Of a DNA stretch of 64,000 bases, positions 40,301 through 48,685 are shown piece after piece. Under the pieces are notes generated by a model. That model did no database searches. It had not been told where the DNA came from and saw only the letters and a list, made by a program, of their open reading frames with translations. Source of the DNA: a bacterium (GTDB taxonomy: Bacteria; Acidobacteriota; Thermoanaerobaculia; Multivoradales; J023); the NCBI GenBank assembly GCA_024226315.1, contig JAAELT010000419.1, positions 1 through 64,000 on the forward strand. Reading direction: 5' to 3'. The first letter of the stretch is position 1; every line of letters starts with the position of its first letter. Both the position numbers and the translations under genes were made by a program.

Positions 40301-40557
40301 GCATCGCCGCCCTGAAAGCCGCTCAGAGTCGCCTACTGGCCGTTGGCGGACACTTACTACCACTTACTACCACTTACTACCACTTACCCAGGGAGCAGGC
40401 CCTCGCCGACTACGTCGCCGCGGCCGAGAGCGTCTCGCCAGCACAGGCCCAGCGCGCTCGGCGGATGGCACGGGCGATCGAGACCGGCGACACGTCCAAC
40501 CTCTCGGAGCCGCAGCGACAGCGGTTGCTCCGGGGGACTACGGAGATCGTCGCATGA
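40297..40557 (+). CDS. small tail-region protein with internal 10-bp repeat (86 aa)
   Basis: ATG 40297 overlaps the preceding stop (ATGA) and its stop overlaps the next start. Residues 19-31 (HLLPLTTTYYHLP) are encoded by a 10-bp tandem repeat in all three codon phases. The rest is helical (EQALADYVAAAESVSPAQAQ RARRMARAIE). Losing or gaining one repeat unit would shift the frame, so expression may be switchable. Confidence 0.6.
   Translation: MSIAALKAAQSRLLAVGGHLLPLTTTYYHLPREQALADYVAAAESVSPAQAQRARRMARAIETGDTSNLSEPQRQRLLRGTTEIVA
40351..40387 (+). repeat. 3.7 copies of a 10-bp unit CACTTACTAC inside a gene
   Basis: CACTTACTAC is perfectly repeated at 40351-40360, 40361-40370 and 40371-40380, plus CACTTAC at 40381-40387. 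It is AT-richer than its surroundings. Ten is not a multiple of three, so copy-number changes by slippage alter the downstream frame. Confidence 0.85.
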
Positions 40558-40778
40558 GCGAAGACATCTACCTCGGCCGCATCCATGGTGCTTTTGCCCG
40601 CGGCGGCGGGGCCGCGTACCAGACGCTCAGCACCGCCGGCCTCCGTTACTGGACCCCCGATGCTCAGCCAGGGCGCCACTACGCGATCACGCCCTACGAT
40701 GAAGCGGTCGGCCCGTGGCCAGTCCCCGAAGCGATCCCGCTTCTGAAGCAACTCGCGGGGGAACATGGCCCAGGGTGA
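40554..40778 (+). CDS. small tail-region protein (74 aa)
   Basis: Coupled by ATGA to the gene before and overlapping the next by 14 nt. The product (MSEDIYLGRIHGAFARGGGA…) is rich in Pro, Gly and Tyr (GLRYWTPDAQPGRHYAITPY). No family recognised. Confidence 0.55.
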   Translation: MSEDIYLGRIHGAFARGGGAAYQTLSTAGLRYWTPDAQPGRHYAITPYDEAVGPWPVPEAIPLLKQLAGEHGPG

Positions 40779-42981
40779 CGTCGAAACCGTCCTCGGCATC
40801 GAGGATCACGTAGCTACCGCCGGCGACGGCGACGGGTGGATCGCCCAGCCTGACGGCACGCTGGTCTCTGGCGCTTCGGGGCACGCGATTGACGGCGCCG
40901 CGGACCTCTACCCTGGGGCCTCCTGGCGCTCGGCGGACCTCGCCCAACCCAACACCCTGGCCATCCATCAGTGGAGCCGGCAGCGGCGCCTGGGGGCCGG
41001 CGTAGCGCATGGCCTGAACCTGTCTGAGCAGGCGCTGGTGCGGATGGTCGCCGGGCCGTGGGTCGCCCGCGAGATGGTCGCCCTCGACGTCGACGCCGGC
41101 GACGACATCACCGTCGGCTTGACCTCGACCGCCGACTTCACCTGCTGGATCAAGGTACGGGTCCACCCCTACCGCGACCCCGACGCCACCTCTACCGATG
41201 CGCTGCTGACATTCGGCACGGTCTCAGGCGCCAGCTCCGACTACTCGATCCGGGTTGACTCCTCGCCGGCGGGAACACTCCTCGCCACTCTCTCTCGCTT
41301 CTCGGGCTCCGGGCTGGTCCACCTCGCCAGCTCGCAGGTCCTCGACGACGGCAAGACCTGGTGGGAGATCGCGGTCCGGTGTAAGAACTCGACCACGACA
41401 GCCGAGCTCCTGCTCGACGGCGTCAGCCAGGACAGCGACGCTACTATCACCGCCCACGCCGGCGGCACCGGGGCGACGCTCACCGTCGGCTCCGCGGGGG
41501 GCTCCACCTCACTCCGCTTCGACATTGCCGAGCTCGGCATCGTCGACGAGTGGGTTGACGACGCCACCCTCGGCAAGCTCACCGGCCGCACCGCCGGCCA
41601 CCTGAAGGGGGCGACAGGGGCGGAACGAGGGCTCGGCCCCCTCTGGCGGATGGGCGGCAGCGGAACCGCAGTTGACGACCTCGCCGCGGCCGACGACGGC
41701 ACGATCGGCGGCACGGGCGCCCGCGGGTGGTTCTGGAATCCGACGCCGCCGGGCGACACCGGAACCGTTCAACCCTGGGGCCCGTGGCTGGCGCGCCGTG
41801 CTCTCCGGCTCGTCTCCGGCACCTCGGTCTATGCGACGCGGGCAATCGCCGACGTCAGGTCGGCAACGCTCACCGCCGACTTCCGCGCCGACTCCGACCT
41901 CCTCCCCGACTCGGGTGTCGAGGGGGTGATCTGGCTCGGCCCCGGTACGTCGCCGGTCACCGCCGACGACCTCGTTCAGGTCCAACTCTCCTCTGGCAAC
42001 CTCAAGGTCTCATTCCGAAACACCGTCAGCCTAGCGGCGCCCTCCGGCACGCCTCTCGACGGTGAGTGGCACCGCCTACAGGCGCGCATCAACGGCCGGA
42101 GCGACGCCTACGAGGTCCTGCTCGACGGCAACGCGATCCTCTCCGGCACCGGCGGCTCATGGGCCTCGACGGCTCAGATGCGGCTCGGCGTTGTCGGGCC
42201 GTCCGAAGGCTGGCTCGAGGTCTCAGAGCTCCGGGCCTGGGAGGTGGACGGCGACTTCGAGGAGCACGCCTACCGGCGGGTCGCGGTCTACGAAGAGCCC
42301 GCGATGCTGGCCTACCTGCCGCTCGACGCGGAGAGCACCGAAGAGCTGGTCGCTGATGCCACCGTGACTACCGCCGGCACCTTGACCTGGGTCGACCGCG
42401 AGCGGACGGACAGCGACGCAGACGACGAGGAGTTCTTCCCCGGCCACGGCGTCGGGGTCGCCGACCCCGCCGACCGCCTGGCGACCGCACCCCAGACCGT
42501 CGTCGGCTGGTGGGACGCTGTCGACGCGGAAGAGGCGGCGGTCATCATCACGGATCCGCTCGGCGCCAGCTACGTCGAGGCGTCCTACCTCACGTTCCTC
42601 TCGACGCTCGCCCTATCGCAGTCGCGCCTGATCCCCCGGGCAAGCTCCCGGCTCTCGCCAGGCGTGATCTTCTCGCCGCTCGGGTCGCCCCTCGACGAGC
42701 TCGGCGAGAAGGGCGACGTCGTCGACGTCGAGCTCTGGTTGACAGCCGCGCAGGCGGACGCCGTCGGCCGGCGAATCCGAGCGCGGGGCCTGCAGCGTCC
42801 CGTCCTGGTGGTATCCTCCGGGTGGTTCGCCGAGGCGCGGCGGCTGGTCGACTCGGTCTACGGCCACTTGACGGCGCCGCCGCAGATCACCCAGGACATC
42901 GGCAGCGGAACCGACGCAGACTGCGAGCGGTACCGGTGCTCGCTCTCGATCCGCCGGCTCGAACGCACCTCATGGAGATAG
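40765..42981 (+). CDS. tail protein with two LamG-like domains (738 aa)
   Basis: Two jelly-roll modules are seen at about 122-268 (DFTCWIKVRVHPYRDPDATS … FDIAELGIVDEWVDDATL) and 368-492 (TLTADFRADSDLLPDSG … GWLEVSELRAWEV), so it resembles the 36324 protein and may share ancestry with it. The C-terminal part (AQADAVGRRIRARGLQRPVL VVSSGWF) is mixed alpha/beta. Likely carbohydrate binding at the tail tip. Confidence 0.65.
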   Translation: MAQGDVETVLGIEDHVATAGDGDGWIAQPDGTLVSGASGHAIDGAADLYPGASWRSADLAQPNTLAIHQWSRQRRLGAGVAHGLNLSEQALVRMVAGPWVAREMVALDVDAGDDITVGLTSTADFTCWIKVRVHPYRDPDATSTDALLTFGTVSGASSDYSIRVDSSPAGTLLATLSRFSGSGLVHLASSQVLDDGKTWWEIAVRCKNSTTTAELLLDGVSQDSDATITAHAGGTGATLTVGSAGGSTSLRFDIAELGIVDEWVDDATLGKLTGRTAGHLKGATGAERGLGPLWRMGGSGTAVDDLAAADDGTIGGTGARGWFWNPTPPGDTGTVQPWGPWLARRALRLVSGTSVYATRAIADVRSATLTADFRADSDLLPDSGVEGVIWLGPGTSPVTADDLVQVQLSSGNLKVSFRNTVSLAAPSGTPLDGEWHRLQARINGRSDAYEVLLDGNAILSGTGGSWASTAQMRLGVVGPSEGWLEVSELRAWEVDGDFEEHAYRRVAVYEEPAMLAYLPLDAESTEELVADATVTTAGTLTWVDRERTDSDADDEEFFPGHGVGVADPADRLATAPQTVVGWWDAVDAEEAAVIITDPLGASYVEASYLTFLSTLALSQSRLIPRASSRLSPGVIFSPLGSPLDELGEKGDVVDVELWLTAAQADAVGRRIRARGLQRPVLVVSSGWFAEARRLVDSVYGHLTAPPQITQDIGSGTDADCERYRCSLSIRRLERTSWR

Positions 42982-42983
42982 CG

Positions 42984-44705
42984 ATGCGATACTTCATCCC
43001 GATTCTGCTCCTGGCACTCTGTGCCCTGCCAGCCGCGGCCCAGCTCGGACCGCCCGAGGCATCTGATACCGTTGTCACCGGCTCCTGGGACTTCTCCGCC
43101 GGTCAGTGCCGAATGCCCCAGGCGTCGACCTGCGCCGCTACCGATTGCGACGCCGCCGACGAAGACGGGCGCGGCTGCTACGACACCGACGCCGCCTCGG
43201 GCTCTCGGTGGTTGATGTGCGAGTTCGGCTCCGGGTGGGTGACCCAGGGCGCAGGCAGTTTCTCCGACATCGACACCGACTACGGCGCCGAGACCGTCAC
43301 CTCCGCGTGGCAGTTCGTAGCCTCTGGCGCCGGCGGGCTCACGAATTACGACCTGAGCATCGGGGATACTGACGGGACCCCGACCTACGGCGTGCTCCGC
43401 ATCGGCGACTCTACTTTCGGCCGGACGTCCTATTCCGGCGGGAGCCTCGACATCGGCGGGGCGACGATGATCAACAACATCGGCGAGCTGGACGCCGGCA
43501 ACGACCCGGGCATCGAGGTCCTGATCATCGAGGACGTTACCAACACGATTCGCCTCGCCATCCCGGAGTCGGCGGCCGGGAATGCCACGGCGTTTATCCG
43601 TAGCGGCACCTTCGCCGGGCCGTCGGCCCTTAATAACAACATCGTCCTATGTGATACCTGGACGACTTACGACACGAACATCGATTGCGACACGGTCTCG
43701 ACCGGGGCCGACCTGTTCGTCCAGGACGACCTCGAAGTTGAAGGGACCTTCTTCCTCCACGAAACGATAAACTTCGAGGGCGCCACGGCTGACGGGAACC
43801 AGGTGATTGTCGGGGTGGGCGCCGATCCCCTCGGGGGTAGTGTGAATCTAACCTGGCCAACGTCGTCAGGGGCGCTCCTTGCAAACGGCGCCCAGCTTGA
43901 TCTCAACGAGCAGTGCCTCGGCGATGGTACGCTGGAGCTGCTGTGTTTCAGCGAGACTGCCTCGGCGGTCAACGAGATCACGATCGCCAACGCCGCCACT
44001 GGCAACGGCCCGACGATCTCGACGACCGGTGAGGCGGGGGTGCCCCTGAACATCAACGCAACGATGGAACTCGGCGCTACCGACGCAACCGACCAACTCA
44101 TCCTCCCGCTGTCGAATGACGCAGCGTCGCCCACGCTTGCGTTTGGAGATGGCAACACGGGGTTTTACGAACAGTCCGACAATAGGCTGATCTTCGCCAG
44201 TAACGGCGCCGCCGCATGGAGATTCCGCGGAGCCTCACTGGACACTGGCGGCGCTGGTGGCGGCGCTGGCTTACTCAACACGTCGCCTACTGCGACGACT
44301 CCAACCGTACTCTTTCTCGACAACGATACGAATTCCGGGTTAGGTGGTACGGCTGACACGCCTTCCATAATCGCCGGGGGGGTAGAAGGAATTCGCGTTA
44401 GCGTCGACGCAGTTACAACTACCGGCGGTCGATACCAGGCCGTGACGCGTGTTACGTCTAGCCCTCACGCGGTAGTCGGCGGAGACCACAACATCTTCGT
44501 TGACACCGACGGAGGCGCGATCACGGTTAATCTCCCGGCCGGCGTGGCCGGGCGGTATCTCCGCGTCATCAACGTCGGCACGGGCGCGAACGATGCCACT
44601 GTCGATGGTGACGGCGGAGAAACCGTGCGAGGTGCGGCAACGCAAACGGTCGCCGATGGCGAGATTTTGATCATTGTTTACGAAACAACGGAAGGATGGT
44701 GGTGA
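42984..44705 (+). CDS. fibre-like protein with Sec signal peptide (573 aa)
   Basis: ATG 42984 has GGAG upstream. It begins MRYFIPILLLALCALPAAAQ, a textbook signal peptide with an Ala-x-Ala cleavage site, unexpected for a virion protein. The mature part contains a Cys-rich region (CRMPQASTCAATDCDAADED), long beta-rich repeats typical of fibres (TDATDQLILPLSNDAASPTL; GNTGFYEQSDNRLIF) and a known fibre C-terminal motif (NIFVDTDGGAITVNLPAG … GETVRGAATQTVADGE). Either it is exported before assembly or it acts on the cell envelope. Confidence 0.7.
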   Translation: MRYFIPILLLALCALPAAAQLGPPEASDTVVTGSWDFSAGQCRMPQASTCAATDCDAADEDGRGCYDTDAASGSRWLMCEFGSGWVTQGAGSFSDIDTDYGAETVTSAWQFVASGAGGLTNYDLSIGDTDGTPTYGVLRIGDSTFGRTSYSGGSLDIGGATMINNIGELDAGNDPGIEVLIIEDVTNTIRLAIPESAAGNATAFIRSGTFAGPSALNNNIVLCDTWTTYDTNIDCDTVSTGADLFVQDDLEVEGTFFLHETINFEGATADGNQVIVGVGADPLGGSVNLTWPTSSGALLANGAQLDLNEQCLGDGTLELLCFSETASAVNEITIANAATGNGPTISTTGEAGVPLNINATMELGATDATDQLILPLSNDAASPTLAFGDGNTGFYEQSDNRLIFASNGAAAWRFRGASLDTGGAGGGAGLLNTSPTATTPTVLFLDNDTNSGLGGTADTPSIIAGGVEGIRVSVDAVTTTGGRYQAVTRVTSSPHAVVGGDHNIFVDTDGGAITVNLPAGVAGRYLRVINVGTGANDATVDGDGGETVRGAATQTVADGEILIIVYETTEGWW

Positions 44706-44707
44706 GA

Positions 44708-45556
44708 ATGAAGGTACAGAGAGTCGCCGTACTGCTGACGATCCTGGCCTTGTTGGCTACGTCCGCGGGGGCGTCCAGCTGGAAGCGCATCACCTCCGAC
44801 TACTTAGTTGAGGTAGCTCGCGGCAACATTCCCGGGCAGACCATGTGGCATGCGATATGCGAGCGGGAGGACATGGGGACCACCGTCGCCGGAGAGGATT
44901 GCTGGCGGGGCAACGAACTAAGCCCCGCGCCTACCTCTCACGTCCTTATCCCCACACCAGCTCCCGCCGGGGAGCAGATGACAGTCGTATCGGAATCAGT
45001 GAATGATGCGGCGGCGGGAACCGGCGTTCAGACGGTGCGGATCAATTACATCGACGCTGCCGGCGATCAGCAGACCGAAGATGTTACTCTAAACGGCACC
45101 ACAGGGGTCAACACCGTCGCGACTGACATTCGATTCGTGAACGACTTCTTCGCCCTGACCGTCGGCTCCGGCGGCGTGGCGGCGGATCACATCAAGATCT
45201 ACAAGACCGGGACCGTCGGCCTGGTCTACAACATGATCCACCAGGGTGGCAACAAATCGCTGGTTTCTCACCGGATGGTACCTGCCGGGCACACTCTGGT
45301 ATTACTCTGGTGGCACGCAGCCGAAGCGCAGGGCAAGCGCGTCGCCGTGCGGATCCGGTCGACTGATCTCGACGGCGTTCGACATGCCGGGGTGTTTCTC
45401 TTCAAAGACACCGTGTACATCAACAAGGCAGCACCTGGCCAAATGGATCTCTACACCCTACTCCCCGCCCTGTCAATAGTCAAGGTGTCGGGGTGGCCGG
45501 ACGCGGCGGACGCTGAGATCTCAGCCAGTTGGACCGGGATTCTGATCGAGGACTGA
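44708..45556 (+). CDS. secreted protein, unknown (282 aa)
   Basis: I chose ATG 44708 (MKVQRVAVLLTILALLATSA, cleavage after GA near residue 22); ATG 44696 is in frame and overlaps the upstream gene. The mature part begins SSWKRITSDYLVEVARGNIP and is beta-rich (VRINYIDAAGDQQTEDVTLN; RVAVRIRSTDLDGVRHAGVF). Two Cys in the first half could form a disulfide. Follows the fibre gene directly, so functionally linked. No family recognised. Confidence 0.6.
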   Translation: MKVQRVAVLLTILALLATSAGASSWKRITSDYLVEVARGNIPGQTMWHAICEREDMGTTVAGEDCWRGNELSPAPTSHVLIPTPAPAGEQMTVVSESVNDAAAGTGVQTVRINYIDAAGDQQTEDVTLNGTTGVNTVATDIRFVNDFFALTVGSGGVAADHIKIYKTGTVGLVYNMIHQGGNKSLVSHRMVPAGHTLVLLWWHAAEAQGKRVAVRIRSTDLDGVRHAGVFLFKDTVYINKAAPGQMDLYTLLPALSIVKVSGWPDAADAEISASWTGILIED

Positions 45557-45590
45557 GCCGTGTCGTGAACGGCACACATAGGAGCAACCG

Positions 45591-46568
45591 ATGGACATCT
45601 TCAACGCCCTCGCCCGCGACTTCGACCACCTTGCCGACGAAGAGGAGGCATCGGCCGCCTACCGCCGCCGAGTCGGCCGCCGGAGCTCCGGCATCCTCCC
45701 CCTGCTGCTGCTGCTCTCTGCGGTCCCTGGGACGGCAAAAGGGCAGGTGAGCTGGAACGGCGATACCCTCGAAATCGACTGCGGAACGGCTACCGCGAAC
45801 GAGCGCCGCTGCATGGACATGATGGCCCAGCCCCAGATGGCGCTGGGCAAGCCCTTCACTTGCGACGCCCGCGCCCGGACGGCGGGCCGGTGCCCCGACA
45901 CGATCACCGGCGAGGTCCTCTTCCCGCGGCGGAAAGCCCAGGACTGCACCGACCAGGACATCCCGGGCGCTCGCGGGCGGTGCCTCTACGGCCGCGGCGG
46001 AGATGCTGACGACGTCGCTTCCCTGCCGACCTGCGATGCGGGAGAGTGGGGGCACGTCGCCTATGCCGAGCTCGAGGATGGCGACTACTGGTGCGACGGC
46101 TCGGCACCGTGGGAGCTCGCCGCCGGGCGCTCGCCGGGGACCTGGCTCTCGCCGATGGTCCAGTGCGGAGCCGGCCCGGAGCACGACATCTGGCCCGACG
46201 GCGGGGCGCTGTTTGAGGTGGCGGCAGAGAGCGCCCTGCCTCCCTGCGCAGCCGCGACGCACAACCTCCGGGCCTACGTCGCCGGCGCTCGCTACCGGTG
46301 CCAGAACGGCTCAGGCTGGGCCGCCGATGCCACTACCTACCGCGAGACGGTGACGGACGCCAATATCAATACCGTCTGCCGGACTTGGATGAACACCGGG
46401 GAGTACTGGCACGTCCCATCGCCGAAAAGTTGCGACGGGGACACCTGGCTCTGCCTGGTGGCCGATGACATCCTCAAGCGCTACGTCCTGGGCGTGGTCC
46501 TCGGCTCGGCGGGGACCGGGCGGAGCACGATCAACGCGCAGCGGTGGCCTCCCGCCGACGACGAGTAG
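45591..46568 (+). CDS. Cys-rich secreted or membrane-anchored protein (325 aa)
   Basis: TAGGAG precedes ATG 45591. A charged 33-residue N-region with RRRVGRR leads into GILPLLLLLSAVPGTAKG, a signal peptide or signal anchor with a long N-terminus. The rest holds 14 Cys residues and many Trp/Gly (CDAGEWGHVAYAELEDGDYW; CQNGSGWAADATTYRETVTD), suggesting disulfide-bonded modules outside the cytoplasm. Third exported-looking protein in a row after the tail genes. Function unknown. Confidence 0.6.
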   Translation: MDIFNALARDFDHLADEEEASAAYRRRVGRRSSGILPLLLLLSAVPGTAKGQVSWNGDTLEIDCGTATANERRCMDMMAQPQMALGKPFTCDARARTAGRCPDTITGEVLFPRRKAQDCTDQDIPGARGRCLYGRGGDADDVASLPTCDAGEWGHVAYAELEDGDYWCDGSAPWELAAGRSPGTWLSPMVQCGAGPEHDIWPDGGALFEVAAESALPPCAAATHNLRAYVAGARYRCQNGSGWAADATTYRETVTDANINTVCRTWMNTGEYWHVPSPKSCDGDTWLCLVADDILKRYVLGVVLGSAGTGRSTINAQRWPPADDE

Positions 46569-46577
46569 GACCGAGCC

Positions 46578-46721
46578 GTGTCGATCACCCGCCTCGCCCG
46601 TGCCGCCGCCCGCGCCCTGGCCGCTCTCGGCGCGGCGCTGGCGGAAGCCGGCCGCGGTGCCGAGGCCCGGGAGGTCTACGGGTGGGCCGCGGGGCTCGAG
46701 CGGATGGCGGAGGCGGGATGA
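46578..46721 (+). CDS. 47-residue helical peptide
   Basis: GTG 46578 opens a frame (MSITRLARAAARALAALGAA…) that forms one Ala-rich amphipathic helix and ends in an ATGA overlap with the PAS-protein gene. Size and overlap suggest a real coupled gene, but low complexity lowers confidence. Confidence 0.4.
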   Translation: MSITRLARAAARALAALGAALAEAGRGAEAREVYGWAAGLERMAEAG

Positions 46722-47170
46722 GTCTAGAAGCCGATTCGCTCCAGGAGCTCGCCGCGGAGATGTCCGCGGCCGTCGTCGACCTGGCGGATGAGCAGCAGTT
46801 CTCGCGCGAGCTCCAGGAACGGATCCCGTGCGGGGTAGTGGTGGCCGAGCTCAACGGCGGCGGGCTGCCGATCGTCGCGACCAACCCCGCCGCCGACTGG
46901 ATGCTCCGCGGCTCGGTCGTGGGCCAGGTGGTCGCCTCCCGAGTGCCAGAGATTCATCGTGCCGAGCACCTCGCCGGAGTCCGCCGGACTATCGCCGGGG
47001 CGTCGCCGCCGGCAGAGTACCGGAAGCTCGCCGAGCGCCCGTGGATCTGCGCCGATGGGGCGACGCGGCCCTTCCTAACGACGGTTTTTGAGGTGCGGGG
47101 CGTTCGGTCTCGCCGATTCGTCGCCGTCATCTCCCCCGCCGGCAACTCCTGCCCACCGGAGTCTCCATGA
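46718..47170 (+). CDS. PAS-domain protein (150 aa)
   Basis: Residues about 35-135 follow the PAS fold pattern: IPCGVVVAELNGGGLPIVAT NPAADWML, GSVVGQVVASRVPEIHRAEH, ending in a strand pair (RPFLTTVFEVRGVRSRRFVA VIS). A short helix precedes it. There is no output domain (kinase, cyclase or HTH), so it may sense a ligand and act through a partner, or bind a host PAS/kinase protein. PAS domains are rare in phages. Its stop overlaps the next start. Confidence 0.65.
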   Translation: MSLEADSLQELAAEMSAAVVDLADEQQFSRELQERIPCGVVVAELNGGGLPIVATNPAADWMLRGSVVGQVVASRVPEIHRAEHLAGVRRTIAGASPPAEYRKLAERPWICADGATRPFLTTVFEVRGVRSRRFVAVISPAGNSCPPESP

Positions 47171-47562
47171 TCAACGGCGACCTGGGGCGCGTCCTCGCCG
47201 CCATTGAAAAGCTGGTCGACAAGGTCGGCGAAGTCCGGTCGGATCTCGGCGGGGAGGTGGTCGAGCTCCGCCAGGTGGTCCACGAGCTCGACAAGAACGT
47301 CGTTCGGCACGGCGAGCGGATCACCGCCCTTGACTCGCGGCTGCGCGCCCTCGACTCGCGGCTGCGCGAGGCCGCGAAGAAGCCGAGCTCCCCGAAGCTC
47401 CCGCCGGCGGTCCCGGGCACCGGGTGGGCGTTCCTCTCGGCCCGGTTCGGCCAGGTGTCTATGGCGTTCGGCGGGATCCTGGCTGTGATCGGCTGGGCCT
47501 ACGGCGGCCGGCCGTTCTTCGATTCGGTGTTCCAGCTCCTCGGTTCTATCTTTGGTCCTTGA
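47167..47562 (+). CDS. coiled-coil protein with C-terminal TM segment; holin candidate
   Basis: Residues 10-70 form a coiled coil with a duplicated heptad (ALDSRLRALDSRLREAAKKP). Residues about 88-112 (FGQVSMAFGGILAVIGWAYG) form a single TM helix, then a short hydrophobic tail. This layout resembles XhlA-type holin-like proteins. No endolysin is visible nearby, so the lysis role is only suggested by topology and position after the tail genes. Confidence 0.5.
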   Translation: MINGDLGRVLAAIEKLVDKVGEVRSDLGGEVVELRQVVHELDKNVVRHGERITALDSRLRALDSRLREAAKKPSSPKLPPAVPGTGWAFLSARFGQVSMAFGGILAVIGWAYGGRPFFDSVFQLLGSIFGP

Positions 47563-47587
47563 CTCTCTCGCCAGAATTGGGCAATAT
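47559..47587 (+). promoter_or_regulatory. promoter, leaderless output
   Basis: TTGACT (47559-47564), a 17-bp spacer and CAATAT (47582-47587), with ATG 47596 8 nt downstream and no Shine-Dalgarno. The -35 overlaps the end of the preceding gene. Confidence 0.55.
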
Positions 47588-47595
47588 GGGTCGCC

Positions 47596-47802
47596 ATGGC
47601 CCATTTGCCGTCAGTCGCCGAGGAGCTCCGGAGGCTGATCGACGCCGCCATCGCGGAGCTCGAGCGAGAGTTCGACGAGATGGCCGACGCCGCGGAAGCG
47701 CCCGGTGCCGTTGAGGTGCTGGCGGAGTCCTCGGCGACTGACCGAAAGAGGCAACTGCGAACGCTCGCCTTGGCGCTGACCCTGGCCCGAGCCCGGATGT
47801 GA
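47596..47802 (+). CDS. small helical protein (68 aa)
   Basis: Start fixed by a -10 box 8 nt upstream. The product (MAHLPSVAEELRRLIDAAIA ELEREFDEMADAAEA…) is highly helical and acidic in the first half, basic at the end. No family recognised. It precedes the XRE gene but is transcribed separately. Confidence 0.55.
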   Translation: MAHLPSVAEELRRLIDAAIAELEREFDEMADAAEAPGAVEVLAESSATDRKRQLRTLALALTLARARM

Positions 47803-47832
47803 CCCCCAACACCTGCAATCCTATTGCATGCG

Positions 47833-47861
47833 TTGACAGCGCGGGCGGCAGGGTATAGGGT
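47833..47861 (+). promoter_or_regulatory. sigma70-type promoter, leaderless output
   Basis: TTGACA (47833-47838), a 17-bp spacer, TAGGGT (47856-47861), ATG 47869 after 7 nt. Almost the same layout and -10 box as the promoter at 5025-5053. Confidence 0.75.
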
Positions 47862-47868
47862 GGACCAC

Positions 47869-48456
47869 ATGAGCGAGATGCCCCCTAGGTTCGACGCCGC
47901 CGCCTTCGCCAGGGTTGTGCGGGTTGCCAGGGCCAAGAAGAACGTCACCCAGAAACAGGCGGCGCCCGAGCTCCGGGTGTCGAACGCCACCTGGTCCCGG
48001 ATCGAGGCCGGCGGGACGCCGAGCGCCGACACCCTGGTTGCGATGCTGGCCTGGATGGGGCTCCCGGACCTGGAGGACTTCCGGATGATGTCAGTTCGGG
48101 TGGGGTACCTCGATGCTGCCGGCGTCCAGCAGTCCGAGGAGCTCGACGTCCCCCTCGGCCGGGGGCGTCTCCACGCCCAACACTACGAGCGCCAGCTCCT
48201 AGGCGCCGCGGCCTCTGCCGACGATCTGCTGGCGGAGGAGCCGTTCATTCTCGAGGTCCCCCGCGCCGACCTCCCCGCCTTGCGGCACCTGCTCGACTGC
48301 GCCGTGACTCTGTTCGGCGGGTTCGAGTTCCCGCCGGGCCGGGTCGACGCTCACGGCAACCCGATCATGGCCAAGCTGCTGGGGCCGGCCGACGACTTCG
48401 AGCGCGCGTCGCTGGCGGCGGGCGAGCGGCTGCTGACGCAGATCCCGGCGGACTGA
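47869..48456 (+). CDS. XRE-family regulator (195 aa)
   Basis: The N-terminal HTH is clear: FARVVRVARAKKNVTQKQAA PELRVSNATWSRIEAGGTPS ADTLVAMLAWMGL, with the typical 'T…AA…S..T.SRiE.G..p...tl..l...lgl'. The C-terminal 120 residues may bind a ligand or dimerise. An in-frame upstream ATG lies before the promoter, so ATG 47869 (7 nt after the -10 box) is preferred. It likely regulates itself and the following membrane/methylase genes. Confidence 0.8.
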   Translation: MSEMPPRFDAAAFARVVRVARAKKNVTQKQAAPELRVSNATWSRIEAGGTPSADTLVAMLAWMGLPDLEDFRMMSVRVGYLDAAGVQQSEELDVPLGRGRLHAQHYERQLLGAAASADDLLAEEPFILEVPRADLPALRHLLDCAVTLFGGFEFPPGRVDAHGNPIMAKLLGPADDFERASLAAGERLLTQIPAD

Positions 48457-48481
48457 TCCTATCCGAAGGGAAAAGAAGACG

Positions 48482-48685
48482 ATGCAAAGTAGCGAGACCG
48501 TACGTGCCAGCAGGCTAGCTAGCATTCTATTCGCCGTCGGCGCCGTGGGCCTTTCTCTTGGCGCTGGCGCCGGGTGGGGGGTCCCCGGCTTCCTAGTTGC
48601 CGCCAGCGCCTCTGTAATGCTGTTCGGCGCGCTGGTCGCGGTCTGCATTGAAATCCACGCAGCGGGGCCGGGCGCATGCGACTGA
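48482..48685 (+). CDS. small two-TM membrane protein (67 aa)
   Basis: AAGGGAAAAGAAG lies before ATG 48482. Two hydrophobic helices (LASILFAVGAVGLSLGAGAG and FLVAASASVMLFGALVAVCI). The end overlaps the next gene by 10 nt. Function unknown; a membrane or lysis role is possible. Confidence 0.55.
   Translation: MQSSETVRASRLASILFAVGAVGLSLGAGAGWGVPGFLVAASASVMLFGALVAVCIEIHAAGPGACD

Noticed and set aside
40343..40702. The repeat region as a CRISPR-like array
   Set aside because: The 10-bp units are contiguous with no spacers, so it is a simple tandem repeat.
47167..47562. Calling this gene a proven holin
   Set aside because: Only the coiled-coil plus TM layout supports it; no endolysin or spanin neighbours are visible.
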